Source: CAIKNB01 sp041658705 (GTDB lineage: Bacteria > Patescibacteriota > Patescibacteriia > 2-12-FULL-60-25). From it: DNA of 64,000 bases. The notes below the pieces were generated by a model that made no database searches, was not told the DNA's origin, and saw only the letters and a list, made by a program, of their open reading frames with translations. The stretch spans positions 62,001 to 126,000 of the forward strand of contig JBAZZT010000001.1 in the NCBI GenBank assembly GCA_041658705.1, in the 5' to 3' direction. A program made the translations under genes and the position numbers. The first letter of the stretch is position 1. Each line of letters begins with the position of its first letter. Positions 17,381 to 24,123 of the stretch are shown here, in pieces.

Positions 17381-17409
17381 TTGACGTCTAGCATGCTTAT
17401 TGCTAAATA
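17381..17409 (+). promoter_or_regulatory. Promoter of the orphan gene at 17448
   Basis: TTGACG (17381-17386), a 17-base spacer, TAAATA (17404-17409). Just upstream, CCGACTTGAGTT is tandemly repeated (17357-17380), a possible regulator site. Confidence 0.7.
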
Positions 17410-17447
17410 AGCGGCAGACCTTTTTCAATCCGGAAGGAAGCACGGTC

Positions 17448-17885
17448 ATGGAAAACTGGCGTGAAGCGGCAGAGAAGTATCGGCAAGCCCAACCGGCAGT
17501 CGCGCAAGATGCGCAGAAGCAGCGCTGCGAGCAGGTGGCGCGGAAATTGCAGGACTTCCTGGTCAGCCGCCTTGGGCTCGAAGCTCTTGAGCTGCTCAAG
17601 GCCAGCCGTCGACACATCATCTTCGGCGAAGATCCGCCTGAAGGCGGTCATACTGTCGTCTACTTCCTCAACGGTGAGGGATTGCGACAGTCGTGCGAAG
17701 CTTCGGGTATGTGGACAGCCTATTCGGCCAGCGTACCGCGACCGAGCCTTTCCCTGATCTCGGCTCTGGAGGCCGTGCAAGCCGCGGTCAAATTCGGCCG
17801 CAAAGATCCCGACGGGTTGCTCCGCTGGCTGCGCGAGGAGCTCGACAAGATTGCCCTCGCCGCACCCACCTCCACTCCGAAATAG
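17448..17885 (+). CDS. Hypothetical protein, stand-alone cassette
   Basis: 145 residues, not recognised. The start is the ATG at 17448, behind GGAAGGAAG; the longer frame from 17400 would begin upstream of the predicted transcription start and is excluded. It is helical and charged at the amino end (ENWREAAEKYRQAQPAVAQDAQKQ), with a middle HIIFGEDPPEGGHTVVYFLNGEG that looks like a beta hairpin. No export signal. It has its own promoter and terminator after fusA. Confidence 0.75.
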   Translation: MENWREAAEKYRQAQPAVAQDAQKQRCEQVARKLQDFLVSRLGLEALELLKASRRHIIFGEDPPEGGHTVVYFLNGEGLRQSCEASGMWTAYSASVPRPSLSLISALEAVQAAVKFGRKDPDGLLRWLREELDKIALAAPTSTPK

Positions 17886-17912
17886 CGGACCGTGTCTCCG
17901 ATCCGCCCGACC

Positions 17913-17938
17913 AAGGCCGTCACCTCGACGGCCTTTTC
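17913..17938 (+). terminator. Rho-independent terminator between the orphan gene and ddl
   Basis: AAGGCCGTC and GACGGCCTT arms around a five-base loop, then TTTCC. Confidence 0.8.
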
Positions 17939-17959
17939 CTAATCACGGATTTTCGTGGC

Positions 17960-18940
17960 ATGATGGATTGGATGAAGAAGAAAATCCTGGTCTTGAGCGG
18001 CGGCAGGGGAGACGAGCGTGTCGTTTCGCTGAAAAGCGGGCACCTGGTCGCTCGGGCTTTGGATCGAAAACGTTTCAAAGTCGTCGAGGCGGAATTGTCG
18101 CCGCGTCTGGAATTCATTTTTCTGCCTGAACGAAAGCGCAATAGTTTTTTGGATGGCTTGAAGGCGCTCAAATCTCGGCATATCGATTGCGTCTTTCCCG
18201 CGCTGCACGGTGAGTTTGGGGAAGACGGCCATCTGCAAGCGATTCTCGAATCCATGAACATCCCGTTCGTCGGTTCCGGATCGCTCGCGTCGCAAATCGC
18301 CATGGATAAACGGATATCCGACGCCTTATTCCGCCAAGCCGGTTTTCATCTGCCGCGCACGTTGGTTTTGGAAACGGTCGAAGATCTAAAGCAGTCAGAG
18401 AAATTTTTTAAGCAGACCAAACGCTTCGTGCTGAAGCCTGTATGCGGCGGTTCAAGCGTCGGCGTCATCATTGGTGAGCTCGCGGAAATAAAAAAGCACA
18501 GCCTGAAAAATCTCAAACAACATAAACCGATGCTGCTGCAAGAGTTCATGGCAGGGCGCGAATTGACTTGCGGTGTCGTGGAAAGATCATCGACTAAAAT
18601 CATGGTTCTGACGCCGACGGAAATACGACCGAAGAGCGGCAAATTTTTTGACTACACGGCCAAATATGCCAGCGGCGGATCAAGCTTCGTCACTCCGCCG
18701 GATATTCCACGATTTCAATTGAAAGAAATACAGGACTTGGCCCTGCGCGCCCATCGACTCCTGGGTTGCCGTGGACTATCAAGATCAGATTTCATCCTCT
18801 CGCGTAGAAAAATGTTTATTTTGGAAACGAACACTCTGCCCGGGATGACGGAAACTTCTTTGTTGCCGCAAGGCGCCGCGGCGTGCGGAATAAGTTTTCA
18901 AAATCTGCTCACGTTATTGATCGAACGCGCGTTGCAGTAG
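17960..18940 (+). CDS. ddl: D-alanine--D-alanine ligase
   Basis: About 326 residues, ATP-grasp enzyme that joins two D-Ala for peptidoglycan stem peptides. Motifs in order: PALHGEFGEDGHLQAILE (amino-terminal substrate domain), FVGSGSLASQIAMDK, FVLKPVCGGSSVGV (ATP-binding loop), and ILETNTLPGMTETSLLPQGA (metal and substrate block). The start is ATG at 17960, with alternatives at 17963 and 17972; no Shine-Dalgarno helps to choose. The much longer upstream frame runs through the previous gene and terminator and is rejected. It fits with the D,D-carboxypeptidase at 49531 in a cell that makes a wall. Confidence 0.92.
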   Translation: MMDWMKKKILVLSGGRGDERVVSLKSGHLVARALDRKRFKVVEAELSPRLEFIFLPERKRNSFLDGLKALKSRHIDCVFPALHGEFGEDGHLQAILESMNIPFVGSGSLASQIAMDKRISDALFRQAGFHLPRTLVLETVEDLKQSEKFFKQTKRFVLKPVCGGSSVGVIIGELAEIKKHSLKNLKQHKPMLLQEFMAGRELTCGVVERSSTKIMVLTPTEIRPKSGKFFDYTAKYASGGSSFVTPPDIPRFQLKEIQDLALRAHRLLGCRGLSRSDFILSRRKMFILETNTLPGMTETSLLPQGAAACGISFQNLLTLLIERALQ

Positions 18941-18942
18941 CC

Positions 18943-18970
18943 CCCTCGTGTCGTCGAGGGAGTATTTTCT
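18943..18970 (+). terminator. Possible weak terminator after ddl
   Basis: CCCTCG and CGAGGG arms around TGTCGT, followed by AGTATTTTCT. The T tract is interrupted. Confidence 0.4.
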
Positions 18971-19002
18971 CATCCCCAACGTTTTATGCGATACTTTGGG
19001 CT

Positions 19003-19791
19003 ATGCGCAAGCAGTATCTGATGACCGCGGTCTTGCTCGGTATCGCCGGAGCTTTGTTGTGGTTTGCTACGTCCGACATGAATCTTTTTCCGCAGCCGCA
19101 ATTCGAGGACAGCGTGATTTACGTGCCGCGTGCCCAGAAAATTTCCGCTCCCGACCCGACGTGGCCTGAAAACATCAAGGCCGCTTTCGACAAGACGACG
19201 CGTCTGGATGTACCGCCGCAGACCACGGCGTATGATTTGGGGAACGGGGCGATCATTTTTTTCCAAAGCCGGGAGAATGACGGGGTCAAGGATATCTTGA
19301 TTCAAAAAGTCCAAGCCGGGACGCATGAAATCATTTTCGCCGGTACGTATGGAACATGCGGCAGCGGGAATATGGCCACGACCGCGGAAGGTTTCGTCAT
19401 GCATTCTGATTTTTCACGCTGCGTCCCCGAAGGGACGATCAAGGATCTTTATTTCGATCGCAACGGCGCCGAGCTAGGGGAAGTGGAACAGGTCGGGTCA
19501 GGCACGCAACTCATAGTCAGCGAACGAGATGGAAAAAGTTACGCGGTGACGCTTTTGTACGGCAAGTCCGATTGCGGGCGAGCGGAGGGCATGACGATTC
19601 TCGCGGGGGTGGCGGTGAACGGAACGGAATTCAAATTAAAATCCCCGAGACCAGTGCCGTGCGCGCAGACCGCGACCCCGGGCATCCGCGGATATGAATA
19701 TGCTAACGGCGGGGTGAAGATTCTTTTGCCGTCCAGCGGCCTGGCCAGCCTGCGTTTTTCGCAACCCATCAAAGTTGATTTCGAAGAATAA
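19003..19791 (+). CDS. Membrane-anchored hypothetical protein
   Basis: 262 residues from the ATG at 19003; upstream in-frame starts lie inside ddl. The amino end MRKQYLMTAVLLGIAGALLWF is a single hydrophobic helix, a signal anchor. The rest should be extracellular: an aromatic and Gly-rich beta-type sequence with four Cys, including GTCGSGN, SRCVPEG and SDCGRAEG, that could form disulfides. No known domain is recognised. The gene converges on the minus-strand gene at 19824, and the two share a terminator hairpin. Confidence 0.75.
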   Translation: MRKQYLMTAVLLGIAGALLWFATSDMNLFPQPQFEDSVIYVPRAQKISAPDPTWPENIKAAFDKTTRLDVPPQTTAYDLGNGAIIFFQSRENDGVKDILIQKVQAGTHEIIFAGTYGTCGSGNMATTAEGFVMHSDFSRCVPEGTIKDLYFDRNGAELGEVEQVGSGTQLIVSERDGKSYAVTLLYGKSDCGRAEGMTILAGVAVNGTEFKLKSPRPVPCAQTATPGIRGYEYANGGVKILLPSSGLASLRFSQPIKVDFEE

Positions 19792-19820
19792 AAAAAGACG
19801 ACCCGAGAGTTTCGGGTCGT
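19792..19820 (-). terminator. Terminator between convergent genes
   Basis: ACGACCCGA and TCGGGTCGT arms around a five-base loop. On the minus strand it is followed by CTTTTTTT, so it mainly ends the gene at 19824; the plus strand has only TGGTTT. Confidence 0.8.
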
Positions 19821-19823
19821 GGT

Positions 19824-20714
19824 TTAGTCAGGCTCTGGCAGAACGGCTTTTCCAGTCGGTCCGGATGGACCGGTGCCGCGCCGCGCCTTGTGCTTGGACT
19901 TTTTCCTGGTGTTGAAGTAAGCGGTGAGCTGCAGCGCTATGCCGCCCTCTTCCGTGAACCAGAGCAGCTTTTTTTTGTCCGGTCCGGTTCCGTCGACGAA
20001 GCGCTTGGCTATCTGGATGCCGGGCACCTTCGAAGCGTCTCGTTTGACCACGACGCGGAATCTCCGGAGCAAGTCAGGATCCAGCGCGCCTTGGCTCGAG
20101 AGCCGCAGATATATCTCGCGCAGCATCTGGCCGAGAGCTTGGTTGGAGGCGGCATGAGCGCGGGTTTCGGGTCCGGACTGCGCACATTCTTCCGGCGCCG
20201 CCGCGGCGTAATCGGAGAAGCCTAGGTTCGCTTTCTTGAGCGCGATCCAGGCGCCGACCAGTCCATCGTTGCATACAAAGTGCGACTCGATGCGTTGGAA
20301 CCAATAGCGGTCCACGACCGATTGCGAGAGTTCGAATTCCGGATTGTTCAGGATGTCGCGGTGGTTCTTGAGCAGGTAGGTGATTTCCGCGGGCTCACCG
20401 ATGAAGCGCTTGAGGCGCTTCGCGATGTCCCTGGCATACAGCGTCCCGCTGCCCCGCTTGCGGAAACAGGCGGCCAGACGATCGAGGATTTGCCTTCGCT
20501 CTTCGCCCGTGACGCGTTCGTGCAGGATCCTGACGAGCGCTTGAGGATGATGCGAGTTCAAGGCGCGGGTCAGGAGCCGCAGCGGATCCACGCCCTCGCT
20601 CAAGAGCGACTGCATGAGCCACTTCGCGACTTCCAAGTCGCGGATTTCCCGCAAGCCGCGGGGATTGTTGCGCACGAAACTCAACAGGCTTAACGCTTCG
20701 TCCTGGGCGGACAT
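19824..20714 (-). CDS. Hypothetical helical protein, stand-alone cassette
   Basis: 296 residues from the ATG at 20714, which follows AAAGGAAG; the frame continues upstream to 20786, but that part overlaps the promoter. The protein is largely helical and Arg/Leu-rich (LLSFVRNNPRGLREIRDLEVAKWLMQSLL, then ARDIAKRLKRF). A beta stretch follows near the end (LLWFTEEGGIALQLTAYF), then a basic tail KKSKHKARRG. No export signal. The basic tail suggests nucleic-acid or ribosome contact, as inference only. Confidence 0.7.
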   Translation of the reverse strand: MSAQDEALSLLSFVRNNPRGLREIRDLEVAKWLMQSLLSEGVDPLRLLTRALNSHHPQALVRILHERVTGEERRQILDRLAACFRKRGSGTLYARDIAKRLKRFIGEPAEITYLLKNHRDILNNPEFELSQSVVDRYWFQRIESHFVCNDGLVGAWIALKKANLGFSDYAAAAPEECAQSGPETRAHAASNQALGQMLREIYLRLSSQGALDPDLLRRFRVVVKRDASKVPGIQIAKRFVDGTGPDKKKLLWFTEEGGIALQLTAYFNTRKKSKHKARRGTGPSGPTGKAVLPEPD

Positions 20715-20757
20715 CTTTAACTTCCTTTCAGTTGTGCAAAGGACGTTTGTTTCCGCC

Positions 20758-20786
20758 AAGCTAGCACTCCTCGACGGACGCGTCAA
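20758..20786 (-). promoter_or_regulatory. Promoter of the gene at 19824-20714
   Basis: On the minus strand TTGACG (20781-20786), a 17-base spacer, TAGCTT (20758-20763). Confidence 0.6.
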
Positions 20787-20794
20787 CGGGGAAA

Positions 20795-20865
20795 GTAGTT
20801 AGCATTTAGTAGATAGTAGTTAGGGTCAGACTCCCCCTAACTACTAAATGCTAACTACTAACTAC
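20795..20865. repeat. Word-type inverted repeat of AGTTAGCATTTAG words
   Basis: Left AGTTAGCATTTAGTAGATAG with AGTAGTTAGGG, right CCCTAACTACTAAATGCTAA followed by further CTAACTAC words. The stem is close to perfect over 20 bases. Confidence 0.85.
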
Positions 20866-20904
20866 TTGCGGACTATTGTTCCAACTCGTTGACAAACGCC
20901 CATT

Positions 20905-20989
20905 AAGTCAAAAGTCCAAAGTCGAAAGTTTCAGACCGAATTTGACTGTACTTGGAAACCTTCGACTTTGGACCTTTGACTTTTGACTA
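20905..20989. repeat. Word-type inverted repeat of AAGTCCAAAGTCGAAAG words
   Basis: AGTCAAAAGTCCAAAGTCGA on the left, TTCGACTTTGGACCTTTGAC followed by TTTTGACT on the right. The same words occur inside the reading frame at 44823-44897. Confidence 0.85.
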
Positions 20990-21031
20990 ATTCAGTGCTT
21001 AGCTTTTGATAGTACCTTCAAAGGAGTAGAG

Positions 21032-21583
21032 ATGAAGCGAACATTCGTATCAGTCTTTTTCGTCTTGGCGACCGCGCTGGTCGGTGCGCTCGGTTGCGTG
21101 CGTGAACCGAACGTCTACGTGCTCTTTGCGCAAAAAGCGCAGACCGCCGCTGACCTGCGCCATGCCATCACGTTGCGTTTGCCGCTGGTAAATCAACCCG
21201 TCGGCGCCGCCATCGTTTGCGCTTCGCCGAGCATGCGCGTCAGCGCCGCCAAGATAAACGAAGCGCGCGTGAGGGTTCGCGATTATGACGGTGAAGTGCG
21301 CGTGCTGGATTTGGACGGAGACGGTTACCCGGCCGGTCTGGTCACCCAATGGCCGGAGGGCACGGCGTACAATTGCGGTATCGCATCCGATTCACCCATC
21401 GGATCGGGAGCGTACTTCATGTGGGGCGAGTTCACGCTCTTCATGGTCCGCGTGTCTGAACATGCGATGAAATTTCGCATTAACGAAGATAGCTTGATGC
21501 TGAACTATCCGCTCGCTCCCGGCGATCGCGTCGCCTTGCGCAAGTATTCCGTGCCGCTGGAGATCGAGCGCCTCTTGCCTTGA
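21032..21583 (+). CDS. Lipoprotein, unknown, stand-alone cassette
   Basis: 183 residues. The ATG at 21032 follows AAAGGAG. The lipoprotein signal is FVSVFFVLATALVGALGC, with Cys about residue 22 as lipid-attachment site. The mature part contains VRDYDGEVRVLDLDGDGYPAGL, whose DLDGDGYP resembles a calcium-binding FG-GAP/EF-hand-like loop. There are two further Cys. The family is unknown. A terminator follows directly. Confidence 0.75.
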   Translation: MKRTFVSVFFVLATALVGALGCVREPNVYVLFAQKAQTAADLRHAITLRLPLVNQPVGAAIVCASPSMRVSAAKINEARVRVRDYDGEVRVLDLDGDGYPAGLVTQWPEGTAYNCGIASDSPIGSGAYFMWGEFTLFMVRVSEHAMKFRINEDSLMLNYPLAPGDRVALRKYSVPLEIERLLP

Positions 21584-21590
21584 ACGAATC

Positions 21591-21620
21591 CGCTCCGGCC
21601 ACGACCCGGAGCGTTCTGTT
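21591..21620 (+). terminator. Rho-independent terminator after the lipoprotein gene
   Basis: CGCTCCGG and CCGGAGCG arms around a seven-base loop, then TTCTGTTTT. Confidence 0.8.
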
Positions 21621-21684
21621 TTGACAAGCTTGAGCTGGATTTGATGGATTTGTTTTTCCGCGTACTTTCCAGGAGGTGGGTAAG

Positions 21685-22080
21685 ATGACCAAAATCATGT
21701 TCATCGATCGTGATGCGGTAGGAGTATTGCAGCAGTGGAAAGAGTCGGGCTGCGCCGAAGCCTTGGAGCTGGTGGGTCTGGAGCCGTTCGGATCCATCAC
21801 GCGCACTCTACATCTCGTGACCAAGCACTTGCCGGAAGTACTGGTGGTCGGATTCCATCTGGGATCCGAGGCAGACGGCGCGACGCTGCTTGATTTCCTG
21901 CGCCGCGTCGGCGGATATGCGGGACAGACCATCGACAACAGCGGCGCCGACGGATCGCTCTTCAGCGCGCAGGGCGTGTGGGTGGATGAAGTCGCCTATC
22001 GCACTCCTGAAGGACTGCATGCCGCCCTGGAGAATCTCGAATTGATGCCAGGAATACAACGCCTCAAGCGTCCGGCTTGA
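21685..22080 (+). CDS. Small hypothetical protein, possibly receiver-like fold
   Basis: 131 residues from the ATG at 21685, eight bases after AGGAGG; the GTG at 21676 lies inside that Shine-Dalgarno. The amino end TKIMFIDRDAVGVLQQW, then LPEVLVVGFHLGSEADGATLLDFLRRVGGY, has the strand-helix rhythm of a response-regulator receiver. However, the phosphoacceptor Asp position reads VVGFHLG and lacks the Asp, so a pseudo-receiver is the most one can say. A TTGACA at 21624 is a possible -35 with no clear -10. A terminator follows. Confidence 0.65.
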   Translation: MTKIMFIDRDAVGVLQQWKESGCAEALELVGLEPFGSITRTLHLVTKHLPEVLVVGFHLGSEADGATLLDFLRRVGGYAGQTIDNSGADGSLFSAQGVWVDEVAYRTPEGLHAALENLELMPGIQRLKRPA

Positions 22081-22091
22081 AAAACAGACTT

Positions 22092-22123
22092 GCGCTCCGT
22101 AAACCGGAGCGCTCATTTTTTTT
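22092..22123 (+). terminator. Rho-independent terminator after the receiver-like gene
   Basis: GCGCTCCG and CGGAGCGC arms around a five-base loop, then TCATTTTTTTT. Confidence 0.9.
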
Positions 22124-22190
22124 AAGATAGATACGACCTACGCCTTCAGATAATCACACGCTGTCATCGCAAGTCCTGACATCAAATGCA

Positions 22191-22307
22191 CCTCATACTT
22201 TTTGCCGCCAAAAAGTATGCAAAAACCGCTGGGGCCTCGAATTCGCTAACATGTATATAGTTAAGCGTCTTTGCGGCCCGCTCAACTCTCGGCCCCAGAC
22301 CCCACCT
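22191..22307. repeat. 117-base dispersed element, copy 1
   Basis: Same length and about 94% identical to 63681-63797, same orientation. It opens with a perfect hairpin, CATACTTTTTG and CAAAAAGTATG around CCGC (22194-22219). A second pair, CTGGGGCC (22229-22236) and GGCCCCAG (22291-22298), encloses a 54-base interior. It has no coding capacity of its own, and its right end overlaps a very short minus-strand reading frame. Confidence 0.85.
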
Positions 22308-22335
22308 CGAGGACTACGACCTTCATCTTTTTCAT
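22282..22335 (-). CDS. Very short reading frame with a strong Shine-Dalgarno, possibly a gene cut short by the dispersed element
   Basis: On the minus strand AAGGAGG, six bases, then ATG at 22333-22335 opens a 17-codon frame, MKKMKVVVLEVGSGAES, ending in TGA at 22282. The last nine codons or so lie inside the 117-base element. The Shine-Dalgarno matches the stand-alone gene class of this window. It may therefore be the start of a gene truncated by insertion of the element, or a leader peptide. Confidence 0.35.
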   Translation of the reverse strand: MKKMKVVVLEVGSGAES

Positions 22336-22388
22336 GAAGAACCTCCTTAGCCTAGCAGGTAATCAATCACGTGTTTTCTTCCTCTGTC

Positions 22389-22411
22389 ATTACCCGGTTC
22401 AACCGGGTAAT
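22389..22411. promoter_or_regulatory. Palindrome upstream of the short minus-strand frame
   Basis: ATTACCCGGTT and AACCGGGTAAT around a single C. More GTAAT/ATTAC words flank it (GGTAATC near 22350 and AGTAATCC near 22419). It is placed like an operator for the reading frame at 22335. Confidence 0.5.
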
Positions 22412-22519
22412 CCAGAGAGTAATCCATTTCCTATCTCTCCTCTAGCCTAGCCAGGCGGGGGTTCGGGGGTTTGCGTCAAGCCAGTTGAACGTCAAATGCG
22501 TTGGTCCTGATAGAAATTT

Positions 22520-22702
22520 AAAAAAAGGCCGACCACGTGGCGTTAGATCGCGTGATCGGCTTTGAAGAAGTGTTGAGGCCATGCCCCGAAAACTGGTATC
22601 CGTGGTGAGCGGAAGCGGCCTCGTCACCAATCCTTCTTTCTCCTAGGACGGTTGTCGCGCATGCGTCCGACGAGCGGATGAGGTGGAAGCCTCCCGCGAC
22701 GC
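22520..22702 (-). ncRNA. Putative structured RNA A of the RNA island
   Basis: No reading frame is convincing here, yet the minus strand has a full transcription unit. The promoter is TTGACG at 22732-22737, a 17-base spacer and TAAATT at 22709-22714 (or TATAAA with 15). The terminator hairpin at 22524-22563 has GCCGA and CACG paired segments and then seven T. The expected product is about 180 nt. Inside, GAGGCC and GGCCTC with flanking GAAG and CTTC form a stem-loop. No match to tmRNA, RNase P or SRP signatures was seen. Confidence 0.55.
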
Positions 22703-22708
22703 GGTGAG

Positions 22709-22737
22709 AATTTATATCATGTCGCAGCATCCGTCAA
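22709..22737 (-). promoter_or_regulatory. Promoter of putative RNA A
   Basis: Minus strand TTGACG (22732-22737), 17 bases, TAAATT (22709-22714), overlapping TATAAA (22711-22716). Confidence 0.6.
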
Positions 22738-22739
22738 GA

Positions 22740-23022
22740 TAAAGAAGATCCTCACGCGAGGGCGTGAGGAAAAAGCTGGAGAGAAGCGGAACCCGCGCAA
22801 ACCGCGAGGGGGGAGGGAATCCGGAATGCGTCGGGCACTTAGCGCTTCTCTCCAAGTTGGCGAAAGGAGCAGATCCCGTTGGCACACAGCCGCCTAGGGG
22901 ATAGCCGCGTCGGACACCGCTACAGCTGGTCACGCTTGTTCCTCGCGAGTGAAGAACGGCGGAATCAAATGGCGTCTTCAGACAGCCGCATCTGACTTGC
23001 ATCAGACGCTGCCCCCTTCTTG
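22740..23022 (-). ncRNA. Putative structured RNA B of the RNA island
   Basis: A minus-strand unit of roughly 280 nt. A promoter-like pair lies upstream (TTGACT at 23052-23057, TATTAT at 23031-23036, spacing 15). At its end CCTCACGC and GCGTGAGG arms (22750-22769) precede a T-rich tract, ATCTTCTTTATC. Strong internal structure is visible: an 11-bp stem, GGAGAGAAGCG with CGCTTCTCTCC, encloses the 3' third, and TCTGATGCAAGTCAGA forms a hairpin near the 5' end. No protein frame looks real and no known RNA family signature was found. Confidence 0.5.
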
Positions 23023-23030
23023 CCGTATAG

Positions 23031-23057
23031 ATAATACCCGGCGCAACGGTTAGTCAA
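23031..23057 (-). promoter_or_regulatory. Promoter-like sequence of putative RNA B
   Basis: Minus strand TTGACT (23052-23057) and TATTAT (23031-23036) with a short 15-base spacer. Confidence 0.4.
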
Positions 23058-23072
23058 AAGCAGAGCTAGCTA

Positions 23073-23275
23073 GTAGACGGTAGACGGTAGCCAGAAAAAT
23101 CAAAAGCAAATGTCATACTCTGGCTGATTCCGTAGGGGCGACCCGTTGGGTCGCCCCTACGGGTACCTAAAGGAATAGGAAGATTCTTCGGCCGTCAGAC
23201 GGCCTCAAGAATGACATCTCTCTTATTACCAAAAGGGCGCATGGCATGCGCCCCTACGTCTGGCTACCGTCTAAC
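23073..23275. repeat. Nested composite element between RNA units B and C
   Basis: Outer word arms TAGACGGTAGACGGTAGCCAGA (left) and TCTGGCTACCGTCTAA (right). Inside are a TGTCAT...AAGAATGACATC element interrupted by the GTAGGGGCGACCC palindrome (23132-23160), a GGCCGTCAGACGGCC palindrome, and a GGGCGCATGGCATGCGCCC palindrome near 23236. This is at least three levels of nesting. Confidence 0.85.
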
Positions 23276-23646
23276 AAAAAAGGACCCGTGTTTTCACGCC
23301 GGGTCCGAAGAGAAACGGGGGGAGGTCTGCGCCAGTGGGGGGGGCGTTGGCGGAGACCTCTCCCCGAGATGGAGGAGAGAAACAGAGTCCTGGTCGATGA
23401 TGGACAGAGTCCTCTCCAGTTTTGCGGGGCGATTGAGATCGGCCCCAAGGAATCGGAGAGATGATGGCGAGATTGCCCTAGCGTATCTCGTTCGTTTACG
23501 TGCTTCCTGCACCTGGTGTCCCGTCTTGGCTCGACAGCTGGTTTGCCTCACCGCCTTCAGTGATGGTGCCCTGGACCGGTCGTCATATTGAGCCGCTGAC
23601 CAAACTCGCGAGTTACAGGCAACCTCTTCAACCACCGCCTCTCCTG
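23276..23646 (-). ncRNA. Putative structured RNA C of the RNA island
   Basis: The strongest unit of the island: promoter TTGACA (23676-23681), exactly 17 bases, TAAATT (23653-23658), and a terminator of GGACCCG and CGGGTCC arms followed by six T (23275-23306). The product is about 370 nt. The predicted 5' end CTGCGC can pair with GCGCAG near 23334, and GGCGG with CCGCC just inside, closing the molecule. A nine-base word GGACTCTGT occurs twice. No frame on this strand looks like a protein. The last 30-odd bases are identical to those of RNA D. Confidence 0.65.
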
Positions 23647-23652
23647 CGCAGC

Positions 23653-23681
23653 AATTTACGTGCCAGATTATTTTTTGTCAA
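23653..23681 (-). promoter_or_regulatory. Promoter of putative RNA C
   Basis: Minus strand TTGACA (23676-23681), 17 bases, TAAATT (23653-23658). Confidence 0.75.
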
Positions 23682-23682
23682 A

Positions 23683-23730
23683 GTAGGAAAGTAGTTAGCA
23701 GTTAGCATTTAGGGTTCTGGCTACCGTCTA
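23683..23730. repeat. Half of a word-type repeat between RNA units C and D
   Basis: AAAGTAGTTAGCAGTTAGCA words followed by TCTGGCTACCGTCTAAC. The last segment is the same right arm that abuts the terminator of RNA C. Confidence 0.6.
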
Positions 23731-23732
23731 AC

Positions 23733-23986
23733 AAAAAAAGGACCCGTGTTTTCACGCCGGGTCCGAAGAGGGATGGGGGAGAGGAGTCGGATGACTCGTT
23801 TTCGATTCTCCCCATAACTTCGGGAAGCGCATTCGGCCAGATGAGGTCGTTTGCGTCCCCGAATACTGTCGGGGCGGGCCATGGATTGCTCCGTCGGGCG
23901 TCCGCCCCAAATCGTCATGGGCTGCTGTTTTCGGATTCGGTGCGCTGCAGCGGCCCAAGTAGGCGGAGAAGATTCTCTCCTATCCC
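23733..23986 (-). ncRNA. Putative structured RNA D of the RNA island
   Basis: About 254 nt on the minus strand. The promoter is TTGTCG (24012-24017), 17 bases, TAGTCT (23989-23994), the last preceded by TG as in extended -10 promoters. The predicted 5' end GGGATAGGAGAG can pair with CTCTCC and ATCCC just before the terminator, closing the RNA. Further stems are GGGGCGG with CCGCCCC, CCCCG with CGGGG, and GAGTC with GACTC. The terminator is GGACCCG/CGGGTCC plus seven T (23732-23764), identical to that of RNA C. No coding frame is convincing. Confidence 0.65.
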
Positions 23987-23988
23987 TT

Positions 23989-24017
23989 AGACTATCATTT
24001 GGAGCCAAGGCCGACAA
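23989..24017 (-). promoter_or_regulatory. Promoter of putative RNA D
   Basis: Minus strand TTGTCG (24012-24017), 17 bases, TAGTCT (23989-23994) with an upstream TG. Confidence 0.5.
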
Positions 24018-24020
24018 CAT

Positions 24021-24068
24021 AAGTCAAAAGTAATTTCGATGACTTTGATTTTATGACTTTCAATTCTC
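24021..24068. repeat. Short word-type inverted repeat
   Basis: AAGTCAAAAGTAATTTCGAT on the left with ATGACTTT words on the right (ATGACTTTGATTTTATGACTT). It lies upstream of the gene at 24124. Confidence 0.6.
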
Positions 24069-24123
24069 GACTCTATTTTCCCGGCTTGCGCATCAGGTGC
24101 GTTTAAGGTTAGATGGGACGACT

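Noticed and set aside
17693..17959. Longer start of ddl
   Set aside because: The extension crosses the preceding gene and its terminator and does not match the family.
23211..23694. Several frames of 60-130 codons in the RNA island
   Set aside because: They run through terminator hairpins and rep-type palindromes, overlap each other in many frames, and show no codon pattern like the real genes.
22124..24017. RNA units as tmRNA, RNase P RNA, SRP RNA or 6S RNA
   Set aside because: I found no GGTTCGA-type tRNA-like end, no GAGGAAAGTC-type P4, and no GGAAG-type SRP loop in the right stem context; D could still be 6S-like in shape but has several branches.
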